64,000 nucleotides of DNA from Williamsia muralis (GTDB lineage Bacteria > Actinomycetota > Actinomycetes > Mycobacteriales > Mycobacteriaceae), in contig NZ_PEBD01000010.1 of NCBI RefSeq assembly GCF_002735905.1, positions 62,001-126,000 on the forward strand, given 5' to 3'. Shown piece after piece: positions 35,972-43,538 of the stretch (position 1 is the first letter of the stretch; each line of letters starts with the position of its first letter). A model generated the notes under the pieces. The model was not told where the DNA came from, made no database searches, and saw nothing but the letters and a program-made list of their open reading frames with translations. The position numbers were made by a program, and so were the translations under genes.

Positions 35972-37351
35972 TCACACCGCAAAGGGCGCAGAAACCTCGA
36001 ACCGGAGACCGAAGTTGTTGAAGGTGAGGGGAAGCGGTGCGTCGGGCGACAGGTGTGGTGTGGAGGTCAGCGTGAAGCGCCCGCCCCGCAGCAGATGGGC
36101 GAGAAACGTGCTCGTGGTGAACAAGACGAGGTTCTCGCCGGGGCATCGGGCCGGCCCAGCGCTGAAGGGCACCAGATCCGGGCGTGCTGCGGCTCGGCCG
36201 TCGCTCCAGATGTCTGGGGTGAACGTGTTGGCGTAATTCGCCAGCTCGGGGTCCCGATGGAAGACAGGGGCCTGGATGATGACTCCGGCACCGGCTTTGG
36301 CCACCTTCGAGCGGTCGTCGCCCCAATAGGTGTCGGCTGTGGTGTCCCGCAGGATGCTGGGCGTGGTGGGCCACAGTCGCACAGATTCGAGCATGCAGTC
36401 GCGAAGGAAGTCGTACGTGCGCGGCTCCGCGCCGTCGGATCCGACCTCGGACAATGCCCGCTGCATCTGCTCGGGATGAGTGGCCAGCAGCGCGAGTGCA
36501 CGGCTCATCGCCATTCCCGCGGCGTCGAATGCAAACAGCCAGTGAGGCATCTGCCCGATGGGGTCGACCGCGGGTGTTGTCGGAATTTCGCTGAGCGCCG
36601 CTGCCAGACTTCCGGGGGCCGGGTCGGCGACGTACTGGTACAGCCGCTCGATGAACCGCTCCCGTCTCATCGGATGCGGCCGCGACAGGAATGACCAGTT
36701 GCCGGCCGCCCGGAGTTTTCTCAACAGGTCGGTGGTCTGCTCGTCGTCGCGCGCAGCGTCGCCGAACGTGATCCGCCGTACCGCTTTCCACCAGGCGAGC
36801 AACAGGTCGTCGGCGCTCATTAACCCCGCTTCTGTCATTCGAGAGAGAAGGACGTCTGCTTCCTGGCCGGCCACGTCCGCGATGGTGCCTGCCATTCTGT
36901 GCAGTTCACGCGGGGTATCGAGCGCGGCGACGTTGACCAGTCGTCGTTGCTCACGCAGGTGTCCCTCCGAGATGAGAACCGCATGCGGCTGAAAGGGGTT
37001 GAGCGCAGCCTTCTTCTCCCGCGTCGCCGGACTGAACGGATCCGGCGATTCCTCGAGCACCCGCTGGACGTCGGCAGGATCGAGGATCACGAGAATCCGG
37101 CGGCCAGGCAGTACCAGCTCGACGGGTCCCGACCCGTACTGCTCGCGCAGTCGCCGTGCGCACTTGAGTGCGGTGGAATCGGCCTGCACACGCTCGAGCC
37201 CGGCCATCACGAGCGGTCGGCGCACGATGACACCGGCCGCGATGGCGGCAAAGCTGAGCTGCGCGAGTACGCGCAGGGCACCGGCACCGCGAATCCGGGG
37301 TACTGGAGCGGTGTGCCCGGGCGACGTGTGCGCGGATGTCGTCTCGGTCAT
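35972..37351 (-). CDS. Cytochrome P450
   Basis: A 459-residue P450 monooxygenase. The heme loop FSAGPARCPG carries the Cys ligand, and the K-helix has LESVRLWP (Glu-Arg). The I-helix reads FDAAGMAMSRAL: the usual acid/alcohol Thr that helps O2 activation is replaced by Met. The N-terminal 60 residues are hydrophobic in part but contain no obvious anchor. Start ATG 37351 follows GAGGA with about 10-nt spacing. Redox partners are not seen nearby. The substrate is unknown. Confidence 0.9.
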   Translation of the reverse strand: MTETTSAHTSPGHTAPVPRIRGAGALRVLAQLSFAAIAAGVIVRRPLVMAGLERVQADSTALKCARRLREQYGSGPVELVLPGRRILVILDPADVQRVLEESPDPFSPATREKKAALNPFQPHAVLISEGHLREQRRLVNVAALDTPRELHRMAGTIADVAGQEADVLLSRMTEAGLMSADDLLLAWWKAVRRITFGDAARDDEQTTDLLRKLRAAGNWSFLSRPHPMRRERFIERLYQYVADPAPGSLAAALSEIPTTPAVDPIGQMPHWLFAFDAAGMAMSRALALLATHPEQMQRALSEVGSDGAEPRTYDFLRDCMLESVRLWPTTPSILRDTTADTYWGDDRSKVAKAGAGVIIQAPVFHRDPELANYANTFTPDIWSDGRAAARPDLVPFSAGPARCPGENLVLFTTSTFLAHLLRGGRFTLTSTPHLSPDAPLPLTFNNFGLRFEVSAPFAV

Positions 37352-37460
37352 GGGGTGTGGTCCTCTCTGGCGTGAGCGCTTCGACTTCGAGGAGTCGACC
37401 CACTGACGGCTGGCTGAGCTTGCGCGTGACGTGGTGGTCGAATTCCCTTTGGTGACGGGC

Positions 37461-37484
37461 TCAAACCCGATCCTGGGGGTTTGA
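37461..37484. promoter_or_regulatory. Palindrome upstream of the P450 gene
   Basis: Perfect 8-bp arms TCAAACCC and GGGTTTGA around an 8-bp centre, 110 bp upstream of the P450 start. It could be an operator or a weak terminator. Confidence 0.4.
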
Positions 37485-37498
37485 AATGGGGCCGTTGT

Positions 37499-37534
37499 GG
37501 GCACACTGCGCCGAGCGCGACGCGCTGTGTGCCC
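37499..37534. repeat. Inverted repeat before the zinc-ribbon-like ORF
   Basis: Arms beginning GGGCACAC and ending GTGTGCCC, extended inward by GCGC pairs with one mismatch. Likely an RNA hairpin or regulator site; role unknown. Confidence 0.4.
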
Positions 37535-37569
37535 GCATGCCCGTGGGCTCACCGGGGTGACCTACCGAG

Positions 37570-37800
37570 GTGGACTGTCTGATGCGTGGGGATTCGTCAT
37601 CGATCCTGTGCCTGTGGTGCGGCTTCGAGCTCGCGGCATCCAGGTTTGCTGGTCCGGCGGCCGCTGCTGCGGTGGCAACCGTGAACGGCTGGTCGGTGAG
37701 CGACCACCACACCCTGTGTCCGTCATGCGCCACGGCCTTCGCGGCGATCCAGCAGAACGTCCTGGACGAAGATCGCGACTGCCCAACAACAGTTGGTTAG
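37570..37800 (+). CDS. Short zinc-ribbon-like ORF upstream of the siderophore reductase
   Basis: A 76-residue reading frame with two cysteine pairs, LCLWCGFE and LCPSCATA, about 35 residues apart, separated by an Ala-rich segment, as in a small zinc ribbon. An extra Cys lies at residue 3 if the GTG at 37570 is used; ATG 37582 is another start. Neither start has a well-placed ribosome site (ACCGAGG directly abuts the GTG). The stop lies inside the iron box of the next gene, so it may be transcribed from a different promoter. It may be a real metal-binding protein; confidence is modest. Confidence 0.45.
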   Translation: MDCLMRGDSSSILCLWCGFELAASRFAGPAAAAAVATVNGWSVSDHHTLCPSCATAFAAIQQNVLDEDRDCPTTVG

Positions 37801-37810
37801 GGTAACCTTC
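37792..37810. promoter_or_regulatory. IdeR/DmdR-type iron box before the siderophore reductase
   Basis: GTTGGTTAGGGTAACCTTC matches 14 of 19 positions of the DtxR/IdeR-family consensus with TTAGG..CCTAA half-sites. It ends 5 bp before the reductase ATG, pointing to iron repression of a nearly leaderless transcript. Confidence 0.6.
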
Positions 37811-37815
37811 CCCGC

Positions 37816-38694
37816 ATGGGATTTTCGTTTGCGCGGGTGGTCGAGAACACCGAGCTGAACCCGCGGCTCCGCCGGATCGTTTTCGCCGTACCCGATGTGG
37901 CCGCCCTCGACCTGCCTGACCTCGCGGACGAAGTGGTCGGCATCTACTTTCCGACCGCTGGTGGCGGCCGGCCCCCGGCGATGGAGAATCGGGACGGTGT
38001 CTGGGGCTACTACGACCAGGAGACCCCGCCGGAGGGTCGCAATTACACGGTTCGCTCTGTCGATCGGACTGCCAACACGATGGTGGTCGACTTCGTGGTG
38101 CACGACCACGGCGTCGCCACCTTGTGGGCGCAGGGTGCCCAGGTCGGAGACGAGGTCGGGATGTCCCACGCTCGAGGCTGGTACCGCCCTGAAGTAACCA
38201 CCGAGTGGCAACTACTGGTCGCCGACCTCGCGGGTCTGCCCGCGCTCGCCCGGATCATCGAAGGACTGTCTGCGCAGGCCCGGGTCACCGCCATCGTGGA
38301 GGTTGTCGACGAGTCCGACCTCGACTATCTGCCCCGGCGCGACAACGTGGACCTGATCAGTCTGGTCGGCAGCGGAAACGGTTACGGCGACAGCCGACTC
38401 GGCGAGGCAGTCGAGCGGTTCGGTCACCCCGAGGGCCGCGGATACTGCTGGTTCGCCGCCGAGGCGAAGGCATCGCGGGCTGTTCGCAAGCACTTCCGTA
38501 AGCAGTTCGGCTGGAAGGCCGATCAGTGCGACATCATCGGCTACTGGCGATTCGACGGGGAAGCCTGGGCCAAGAGGTTCGAGCAGGTCGGTGGTGAGCT
38601 GTACGCGGTGTATGCGGCGGCGCTCGCCGACGGCAAGAGCGAGAAGGTGGCTTCGGAGATCTTCGACGACGCGCTCGAACGCGCTGGGCTCTGA
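37816..38694 (+). CDS. Siderophore-interacting protein (FAD ferric-siderophore reductase)
   Basis: A 292-residue SIP-family flavoprotein that reduces Fe(III)-siderophore in the cytosol to release iron. The FAD site RNYTVRS (residues 75-81) is intact, and the NAD(P)H domain with the conserved WFAAEAKASRAVRKHFR stretch follows. The iron box just upstream supports iron-repressed expression. It is convergent with the FecE-like ATPase gene, 12 bp apart, and may serve the NRPS siderophore encoded 15 kb downstream or imported chelates. Confidence 0.9.
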   Translation: MGFSFARVVENTELNPRLRRIVFAVPDVAALDLPDLADEVVGIYFPTAGGGRPPAMENRDGVWGYYDQETPPEGRNYTVRSVDRTANTMVVDFVVHDHGVATLWAQGAQVGDEVGMSHARGWYRPEVTTEWQLLVADLAGLPALARIIEGLSAQARVTAIVEVVDESDLDYLPRRDNVDLISLVGSGNGYGDSRLGEAVERFGHPEGRGYCWFAAEAKASRAVRKHFRKQFGWKADQCDIIGYWRFDGEAWAKRFEQVGGELYAVYAAALADGKSEKVASEIFDDALERAGL

Positions 38695-38706
38695 TCTCGT
38701 CGCGCG

Positions 38707-39492
38707 TCATTCCGCGGTGAACATCGGCCGCCCGGACACCGGGTCACGGCTGATCCGGGCGCGTACGTCGAACACCGTGTGCAGCAGGTCCGCGGTCAGC
38801 ACGTCGTCCGGATGACCGTCGGCGACGAGTGTGCCGTCGCGCATCGCGACGATTCGATCGCAGTATCGCGCGGCTTGGTTGACGTCGTGGAGCACCATCA
38901 CAACCGTTTTGTCATGTTCGCGAACGAGTTCGACGATCAGTTCCATCAGATCGATCTGATGCCGGATGTCGAGATACGTGGTCGGCTCGTCGAGCAGCAG
39001 CACGCCCGTGTCCTGGGCGAGTGCCATCGCGATCCAGGCCCGTTGACGTTCACCGCCCGACAACGAATCGAGGCGACGTTCGGCCATCGACGTCACCCCC
39101 GCCATCGACATCGCCCTGGCCATCACCTCGTCGTCGCGGCGACTGAGCATGGCAAGGGGACCCAGCCGCGGATAACAGCCCTGTTCCACCAGTTCACGAA
39201 CTCGCAATCCTGCCGGGATCGTGGAGGTCTGCGGAAGGATCGCGAGCCTGCGTGCAACGTCGACCGTCTTGCGCGTGGCGATGGGTTGACCGTCCAGTCG
39301 AACTTCCCCATGGCGGGGGGTGAGTACCCGGGCCAGAGCCATCAGCAGCGTGGACTTGCCTGAGCCGTTGGGACCCACCAGTGCTGTCGCGGTACCGGAC
39401 TCGATCCGCAGGTTCAGGCCGTCGACGACGGCACGTCCGCGATAGCCGAGTTGGAGGTCGAATCCCTCGAGCAGCGGCGGAGTTCGATTCAT
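38707..39492 (-). CDS. FecE/FhuC-type ABC importer ATPase
   Basis: A 261-residue ATPase of the type II (siderophore, heme, B12) importer class. Walker A is GPNGSGKST, signature LSGGERQR and Walker B VLLLDEPTTYLD; the TTYLDIRHQ extension is typical of FecE/FhuC. ATG 39492 follows AAGGGAAC and overlaps the stop of the permease gene upstream (ATGA). It is the third gene of a tightly overlapped set reading away from the divergent binding-protein gene. The set shares a Zur-type operator. Confidence 0.93.
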   Translation of the reverse strand: MNRTPPLLEGFDLQLGYRGRAVVDGLNLRIESGTATALVGPNGSGKSTLLMALARVLTPRHGEVRLDGQPIATRKTVDVARRLAILPQTSTIPAGLRVRELVEQGCYPRLGPLAMLSRRDDEVMARAMSMAGVTSMAERRLDSLSGGERQRAWIAMALAQDTGVLLLDEPTTYLDIRHQIDLMELIVELVREHDKTVVMVLHDVNQAARYCDRIVAMRDGTLVADGHPDDVLTADLLHTVFDVRARISRDPVSGRPMFTAE

Positions 39493-40505
39493 CTGCGTTC
39501 CCTTCGGACGAGCCAGATCAGGTACGGCGCACCCAGTGACGCGGTGACGGCGCCGACCGGGAGGCCGGTGACCGCCGGGCCACTCCCGGGCAGATCGAGT
39601 GTGATGCTGAAGGCCAAGAGATCCGCGGCCGACAGACCGATTGCCCCGAGCACCATGCTGACGGGTATCAGATCCCGATAGTCGCCGCCGACCAGGATGC
39701 GCGCCAGATGTGGTGCCATCAAACCGATGAACGCCACCGCACCGGCTGCCGTGACGGCCGCTGCGGCCGCGAGCACCGCGACCATCAGCAGCACGAAACG
39801 GGTTCGTGCCGTGCGCAATCCCAGACCCGTGGCGGTGATGTCGCCGAGCGAGAGGACATTGACCCGCGAGGATGCGAGCAGAGCAGCCACCCCGAGTACG
39901 AGGACCCAGGGCCACAGGGCATTCCAATCGGACTGCGTACGCGCGTTGAGTGACCCGATGAGCCATCGGAGCACCACGCCCATCGGCTGAGCGTCGACGA
40001 CGAGCAGCAACGAGGTGACTGCGCCGAGGATGGCACCCAACAGGATTCCCGCCACCGCGAGAGACCGTCGGCCGACCAGGTACAGCAAGACACCGGCGAC
40101 GACCGCACCGACCAACGACGCGATGGCTGCCAATGAGAACGGGGGTGGTGGGGAGCCCTGGTGTGGGAACGCGAGTATGGCGACGACAACACCGAGTGCC
40201 GCGCCCGCCCCGACTCCGGTGGTTCCCGGTTCGGCGAGTGGATTGCCGATCACGGCTTGCAGCAGTGCGCCCGAGACAGCAAGCAGGACACCGGCGCCCA
40301 TGCCGACGAGTACCCGGGGGAGGCGGTACTTGAGGACGATGACCTCGTGTGCGCGGGTCTCCGACGTGCCCGTCAGTACTCGAAAGGTGTCGGCGGCGCC
40401 GAGGTCGGAACGCCCGATCAGCAGATGCGCCATCACGAGTGCGACGAGCACGACCGCGCCGCCGGCCAGGAGGGGGAGGGGCCGCAGCAGGTTCGGTTCC
40501 CTCAT
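39489..40505 (-). CDS. FecCD-type ABC importer permease (second)
   Basis: A 338-residue permease with about ten helices of the BtuC/FecCD class. RLPRVLVGMGAGVLLAVSGALLQAVIGNPLAEPGTTGVGAGAALG is encoded by 40203-40331; the coupling-helix segment GLMAPHLARILVG is the family hallmark. It forms the membrane channel with the permease at 40502. ATG 40505 overlaps the stop of that gene (ATGA). Confidence 0.93.
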   Translation of the reverse strand: MREPNLLRPLPLLAGGAVVLVALVMAHLLIGRSDLGAADTFRVLTGTSETRAHEVIVLKYRLPRVLVGMGAGVLLAVSGALLQAVIGNPLAEPGTTGVGAGAALGVVVAILAFPHQGSPPPPFSLAAIASLVGAVVAGVLLYLVGRRSLAVAGILLGAILGAVTSLLLVVDAQPMGVVLRWLIGSLNARTQSDWNALWPWVLVLGVAALLASSRVNVLSLGDITATGLGLRTARTRFVLLMVAVLAAAAAVTAAGAVAFIGLMAPHLARILVGGDYRDLIPVSMVLGAIGLSAADLLAFSITLDLPGSGPAVTGLPVGAVTASLGAPYLIWLVRRERR

Positions 40506-41524
40506 GCCGCCGAGTCCTGGCGGCGTAGTGCGATGAGCAGCGTCGGGACGCCGATCAGGGTGGTGGTGATACCCACCGGGATCTCGGTGGGGTACAGCGC
40601 AATTCGGGACAAGAGGTCGGCTGCGGTGAGCAACACTGCGCCCGCGACCGGTGTCAGCCAGAAGACCCGGCGGGCGCTGGTGGTGCGGAGTACCCACCTG
40701 CACAGGTGCGGCGCCAGCAGGGCCACGTAAGCCACCGGGCCGCACACGCAGGCGACGACCGCGGCCAGGACACCGGCGCACCCGAGCGCCGACAACCGTG
40801 CACGAAACACGTTGATACCCAAACCCGCCGCAACATCGTCGCCCAGCGACAGCGCTGCCACGCGGTGCCGTAAGAACAGGGCTGCCGGCACGGCGACGGC
40901 GAGCCAGGGAGCGACCACCGCGACGTGTGGCCAGCCGCGATCGCTGAGGCTCCCCAGCAGATAGCGGAACAGCAATGGCAGGTTGCCCTCGGTGCCCAGG
41001 CTCACGAGCGCGATCACGAGTCCAGACGCCAACGCGGTGACCGCCGAGCCGATCAGCAGCATCGTGGTGGGGTCGTGGGTTTTTCCCACCCCCACGAGCA
41101 CCGTCGAGCCGGCCACTGCGGCGCCGAGCAGTGCGACGTACGGCAGCTGGTGCAGTCCCACCGGCAGCGCGAGCACGGTCACCGCGGTCAACACCACGGC
41201 AGCGCCCGAGGACACGCCCAGGAGTTCGGGACCGGCGATGCGGTTCTGCATCGCGTCCTGCATCAAGATGCCCGCCAGGCCGAGGGCGGCCCCGCACATC
41301 ACGCCGAGCAGGGCTCGCGGCAACCGGGAATCCGCCACGTAGGGGTGCAGGGGATCGGAAGCGTCGGGGAGTGCGGCGAAAGCCTCCAGTGGCGTCACCA
41401 CCGGATCCCCGGCGCACAGGGCGACCACCACCACAACTGCGATCGCGGCCGTACCCAGCAGCAACGAGCCGAGGAGTCGTCGGTCGGGTCGCCTCTGGGC
41501 AGCCGTATTGACAATGGTTATCAT
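40502..41524 (-). CDS. FecCD-type ABC importer permease (first)
   Basis: A 340-residue permease, paralogous to its neighbour, with the segments RLPRALLGVMCGAALGLAG and ALLAPHLCRWVLR. The two permeases would form a heterodimeric channel. The start is uncertain: ATG 41524 falls inside the Zur-type box at 41507-41526 and has no ribosome site, so either the mRNA is leaderless or an ATG near 41542 is used. It diverges from the binding-protein gene with only 31 bp between starts. Confidence 0.88.
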   Translation of the reverse strand: MITIVNTAAQRRPDRRLLGSLLLGTAAIAVVVVVALCAGDPVVTPLEAFAALPDASDPLHPYVADSRLPRALLGVMCGAALGLAGILMQDAMQNRIAGPELLGVSSGAAVVLTAVTVLALPVGLHQLPYVALLGAAVAGSTVLVGVGKTHDPTTMLLIGSAVTALASGLVIALVSLGTEGNLPLLFRYLLGSLSDRGWPHVAVVAPWLAVAVPAALFLRHRVAALSLGDDVAAGLGINVFRARLSALGCAGVLAAVVACVCGPVAYVALLAPHLCRWVLRTTSARRVFWLTPVAGAVLLTAADLLSRIALYPTEIPVGITTTLIGVPTLLIALRRQDSAA

Positions 41525-41526
41525 TT
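41507..41526. promoter_or_regulatory. Zur/Fur-type operator 1 in the importer divergent promoter
   Basis: ATTGACAATGGTTATCATTT aligns base for base with boxes at 42508 and 48284 (consensus ATTGAcAATgaTTATCAtt). A perfect -35 TTGACA (41508-41513) lies inside it, 17 bp before CAACAT, on the binding-protein strand. Occupation would block both divergent genes. Confidence 0.75.
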
Positions 41527-41555
41527 CGCACAACATCATCTGCAAGGGAGATCGA

Positions 41556-42491
41556 ATGCGCAAGTCCATTGCTCTGTCCACCACCCGCGGCCTCGTCGCG
41601 GCCGCATCGGCATTGGCGTTACTGGGGGTGGCAGCCTGCGGCACCGACAGTGAGGAGCCGGCCGCCGAGTCGATCGTCGTGACCGACGCAACCGGCACCA
41701 CGGTCACCTTGGAGGGCCCGGCCGGCCGAATCGCCTGTCTGACAATGATCTGCGTCGACGCTCTCAAGGAGGTGGGGATCACCCCCGTCGCTTATCGGGA
41801 GGATCTGGCGCTCGATGACCGGTTCTTCGGACCCGACGCGGACATGCGAAAGATCACCGGCGGCTTCGGTGAGGAGAACGTGGAAGACATCGCCATGTCC
41901 GAGCCCGACCTGGTCATCGGGCTCGGTGGAGTACAAGACGGGCTGCGAGCAGCTGTCGAAGAGTCCGCGCCGTTGTATCTGGTCGATCCGTCCTCGTGGC
42001 AGGACTCGGTCGAGTTCTTGCGCACTGTAGGGCAATTGACGGGCAAGCAGGCAGAGGCGGACGCTGCGGCCCAATCGTTTGTCGAGCGCGTCGAAACCGC
42101 GCGCCAGAACCGAAGTGACCTCACCACGTTGTCGATGTACGGGGAGCCGGGCAGTCTCGGTGTCGACTCCGTTGAAACGCCGGTCGGTTCGCTTCTTGCC
42201 GAGGTGAGCGACTACCCATGGCCTGCCGGTACCGATGCCTTCGCAACCGTGTCGGTTGAGCAGATCGCAGGCGTCAACCCAGATGTCATCTTCGCGCAGG
42301 CATTTTCGTCCGGCGATGACGCGGAACCGCTGTCGGCGAGACTGGCGACGAACCCGATCTGGCCCTCGATCGCGGCAGCACAGAACAACCGCGTGGTCGA
42401 GGTCGAGGCGAGCCTGTGGGCCACCGGCCGCGGGACCGTGTCGTTGGGCATCGTTCTCGATGAGGTGACGGACGAGTTGGCAAAGTCCTGA
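41556..42491 (+). CDS. Lipoprotein solute-binding protein of the FecB/BtuF class
   Basis: A 311-residue lipoprotein: basic start, hydrophobic stretch, lipobox LGVAAC (Cys about residue 28), then a two-lobed helical-backbone binding fold. It captures a metal chelate, heme or cobalamin outside the membrane for the FecCDE-type importer encoded divergently. ATG 41556 follows AAGGGAG. I see no His-rich loop of the kind found in ZnuA, so free zinc is unlikely; a chelate fits the importer class. Its end lies 16 bp before the next Zur-type box. Confidence 0.9.
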   Translation: MRKSIALSTTRGLVAAASALALLGVAACGTDSEEPAAESIVVTDATGTTVTLEGPAGRIACLTMICVDALKEVGITPVAYREDLALDDRFFGPDADMRKITGGFGEENVEDIAMSEPDLVIGLGGVQDGLRAAVEESAPLYLVDPSSWQDSVEFLRTVGQLTGKQAEADAAAQSFVERVETARQNRSDLTTLSMYGEPGSLGVDSVETPVGSLLAEVSDYPWPAGTDAFATVSVEQIAGVNPDVIFAQAFSSGDDAEPLSARLATNPIWPSIAAAQNNRVVEVEASLWATGRGTVSLGIVLDEVTDELAKS

Positions 42492-42507
42492 CGAATGGCG
42501 CCACGCT

Positions 42508-42537
42508 ATTGAAAATGATTATCAAATACCCTAGCGT
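42508..42537 (+). promoter_or_regulatory. Zur/Fur-type operator 2 and promoter of the peptide operon
   Basis: Box ATTGAAAATGATTATCAAAT (42508-42527). A -35 TTGAAA (42509-42514) and a -10 TAGCGT (42532-42537) are 17 bp apart, so the box covers the -35 and spacer. An 8-bp inverted repeat CCACGCTA/TAGCGTGG (42501-42508, 42532-42539) frames it. Confidence 0.75.
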
Positions 42538-42609
42538 GGGTCCTGGTCGTTCGATGAGCGACCGATTCGGTTGCGATGCAGCCGAATTCACTACAAGCGA
42601 AGGAGATTC

Positions 42610-42732
42610 ATGAACGACAATGAGTTCTTCCGTTCCATCCAGGCGCCGGTGAGCCTGGCGACCCATTCCGCGGGCCACAGCAATGCGCTCGTCGAGAACC
42701 CGTTCGACGACGCACAGGATTCCGAGGACTGA
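42610..42732 (+). CDS. Candidate RiPP precursor peptide, 40 residues
   Basis: A 40-residue peptide gene with AGGAG 5 nt before ATG 42610, placed first in the operon controlled by Zur-type box 2. The N-terminal half (MNDNEFFRSIQAPVSLA) would be the leader. The middle has T18-H19-S20-A-G-H23-S24, two His-Ser pairs, and the end is acidic (DDAQDSED). Cyclisable residues for a YcaO enzyme are S9, S15, T18, S20, S24 and S38; there is no Cys. A YcaO, a leader-binding protein and a SagB-type dehydrogenase lie within 6 kb. Which residues are core is not shown by the sequence, and the peptide is not one I know. Confidence 0.68.
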   Translation: MNDNEFFRSIQAPVSLATHSAGHSNALVENPFDDAQDSED

Positions 42733-42763
42733 TAGGTCCTCGCATCACCTGATGTGTCAAGAG

Positions 42764-42803
42764 CCCGCGTGCCATTCGAGTGACGTCCCGGGTGGCACGC
42801 GGG
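42764..42803 (+). terminator. Hairpin attenuator between precursor and biosynthetic genes
   Basis: A perfect 11-bp stem, CCCGCGTGCCA with TGGCACGCGGG, 18-nt loop and no T-run. Such hairpins after RiPP precursor genes usually stabilise or over-express the precursor message relative to the enzymes. Confidence 0.7.
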
Positions 42804-42824
42804 ACCGGATGAGAAGCGAGACCC

Positions 42825-43538
42825 GTGCAGCTGTCCCCGAATACCGCCATATATCAAGCACATCAGGGCTTTGTCCTTCGCACCGCCGACGACGAGCACT
42901 TCGAACTCACTCTGGGTGGTGACGAGGTGCACGAGCTCTTGTCGGTGCTGTCCGGCGACGCGTCACCTGCCTCGGGCAGGGTCCGTGCCGCCCTGGGCGC
43001 GTTGGTCGACGCAGGTCACGTGGTCACCACCGTCGCGCGGCCGACGGTGGCAGTGCGTGGGCAGGGCAAGATCGCGGCTGCGACCTCGAAGAGGCTGGGA
43101 GCGCGCGTGTCCGGTGAAAGCGTGAGCGCTGACGTCGTCTGTCACGTCAGCGACGATCCGGTTGATCCGGCCGAGACTGGCGCCGTGGACCTGGCCAGCT
43201 ATCGCGACGGGATCATCCACGTGATCACGCCGCAGGCGGTCGGTGTCGCGGACGTGGTCGGCCGGCGTCGTGCCTGCGCCATCCATCGTGACCGGATACA
43301 GTCGCATCACCGACCGGTTGACGGCGGGCTGCGGCTGGAGTCGACCCTGCATCCGGTGTCTGATCGGGCAGCTGATGTGATCGCAGACCTCATCGTCACC
43401 GAGATCGACGAGCGACAGGGTCGGTCGGTCACCGAGTCGCCGACAAGCCGTTCACAGCATCTGCTGACCACTGTCGACCTACGCACCCTGCGGATTGTCC
43501 GGCGACCTGTGTTGCCCATTCCCGCTGTGCCGCAATGA
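42825..43538 (+). CDS. Leader-peptide-binding / E1-like partner protein of azol(in)e peptide synthesis
   Basis: A 237-residue protein. The first 70 residues (YQAHQGFVLRTADDEHFELTL ... VRAALGALVDAGHVV) have the winged-helix outline of a RiPP recognition element. The rest resembles a reduced ThiF/E1-like fold of the 'ocin-ThiF' or TOMM C-protein type, without visible ATP or zinc-finger motifs (only two Cys). In known clusters such proteins bring the leader peptide to the YcaO enzyme. GTG 42825 follows GAGAAGCGAG. It overlaps the hydrolase start by 4 nt. Confidence 0.68.
   Translation: MQLSPNTAIYQAHQGFVLRTADDEHFELTLGGDEVHELLSVLSGDASPASGRVRAALGALVDAGHVVTTVARPTVAVRGQGKIAAATSKRLGARVSGESVSADVVCHVSDDPVDPAETGAVDLASYRDGIIHVITPQAVGVADVVGRRRACAIHRDRIQSHHRPVDGGLRLESTLHPVSDRAADVIADLIVTEIDERQGRSVTESPTSRSQHLLTTVDLRTLRIVRRPVLPIPAVPQ

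Noticed and set aside
38707-42491. Cobalamin importer reading of the FecBCDE-type genes
   Set aside because: No cobalamin riboswitch was seen and the shared operator is of the Fur/Zur type; B12 cannot be excluded by the protein class alone.
42733-42824. A second peptide gene after the precursor
   Set aside because: The stretch is a hairpin with no open frame having a ribosome site.
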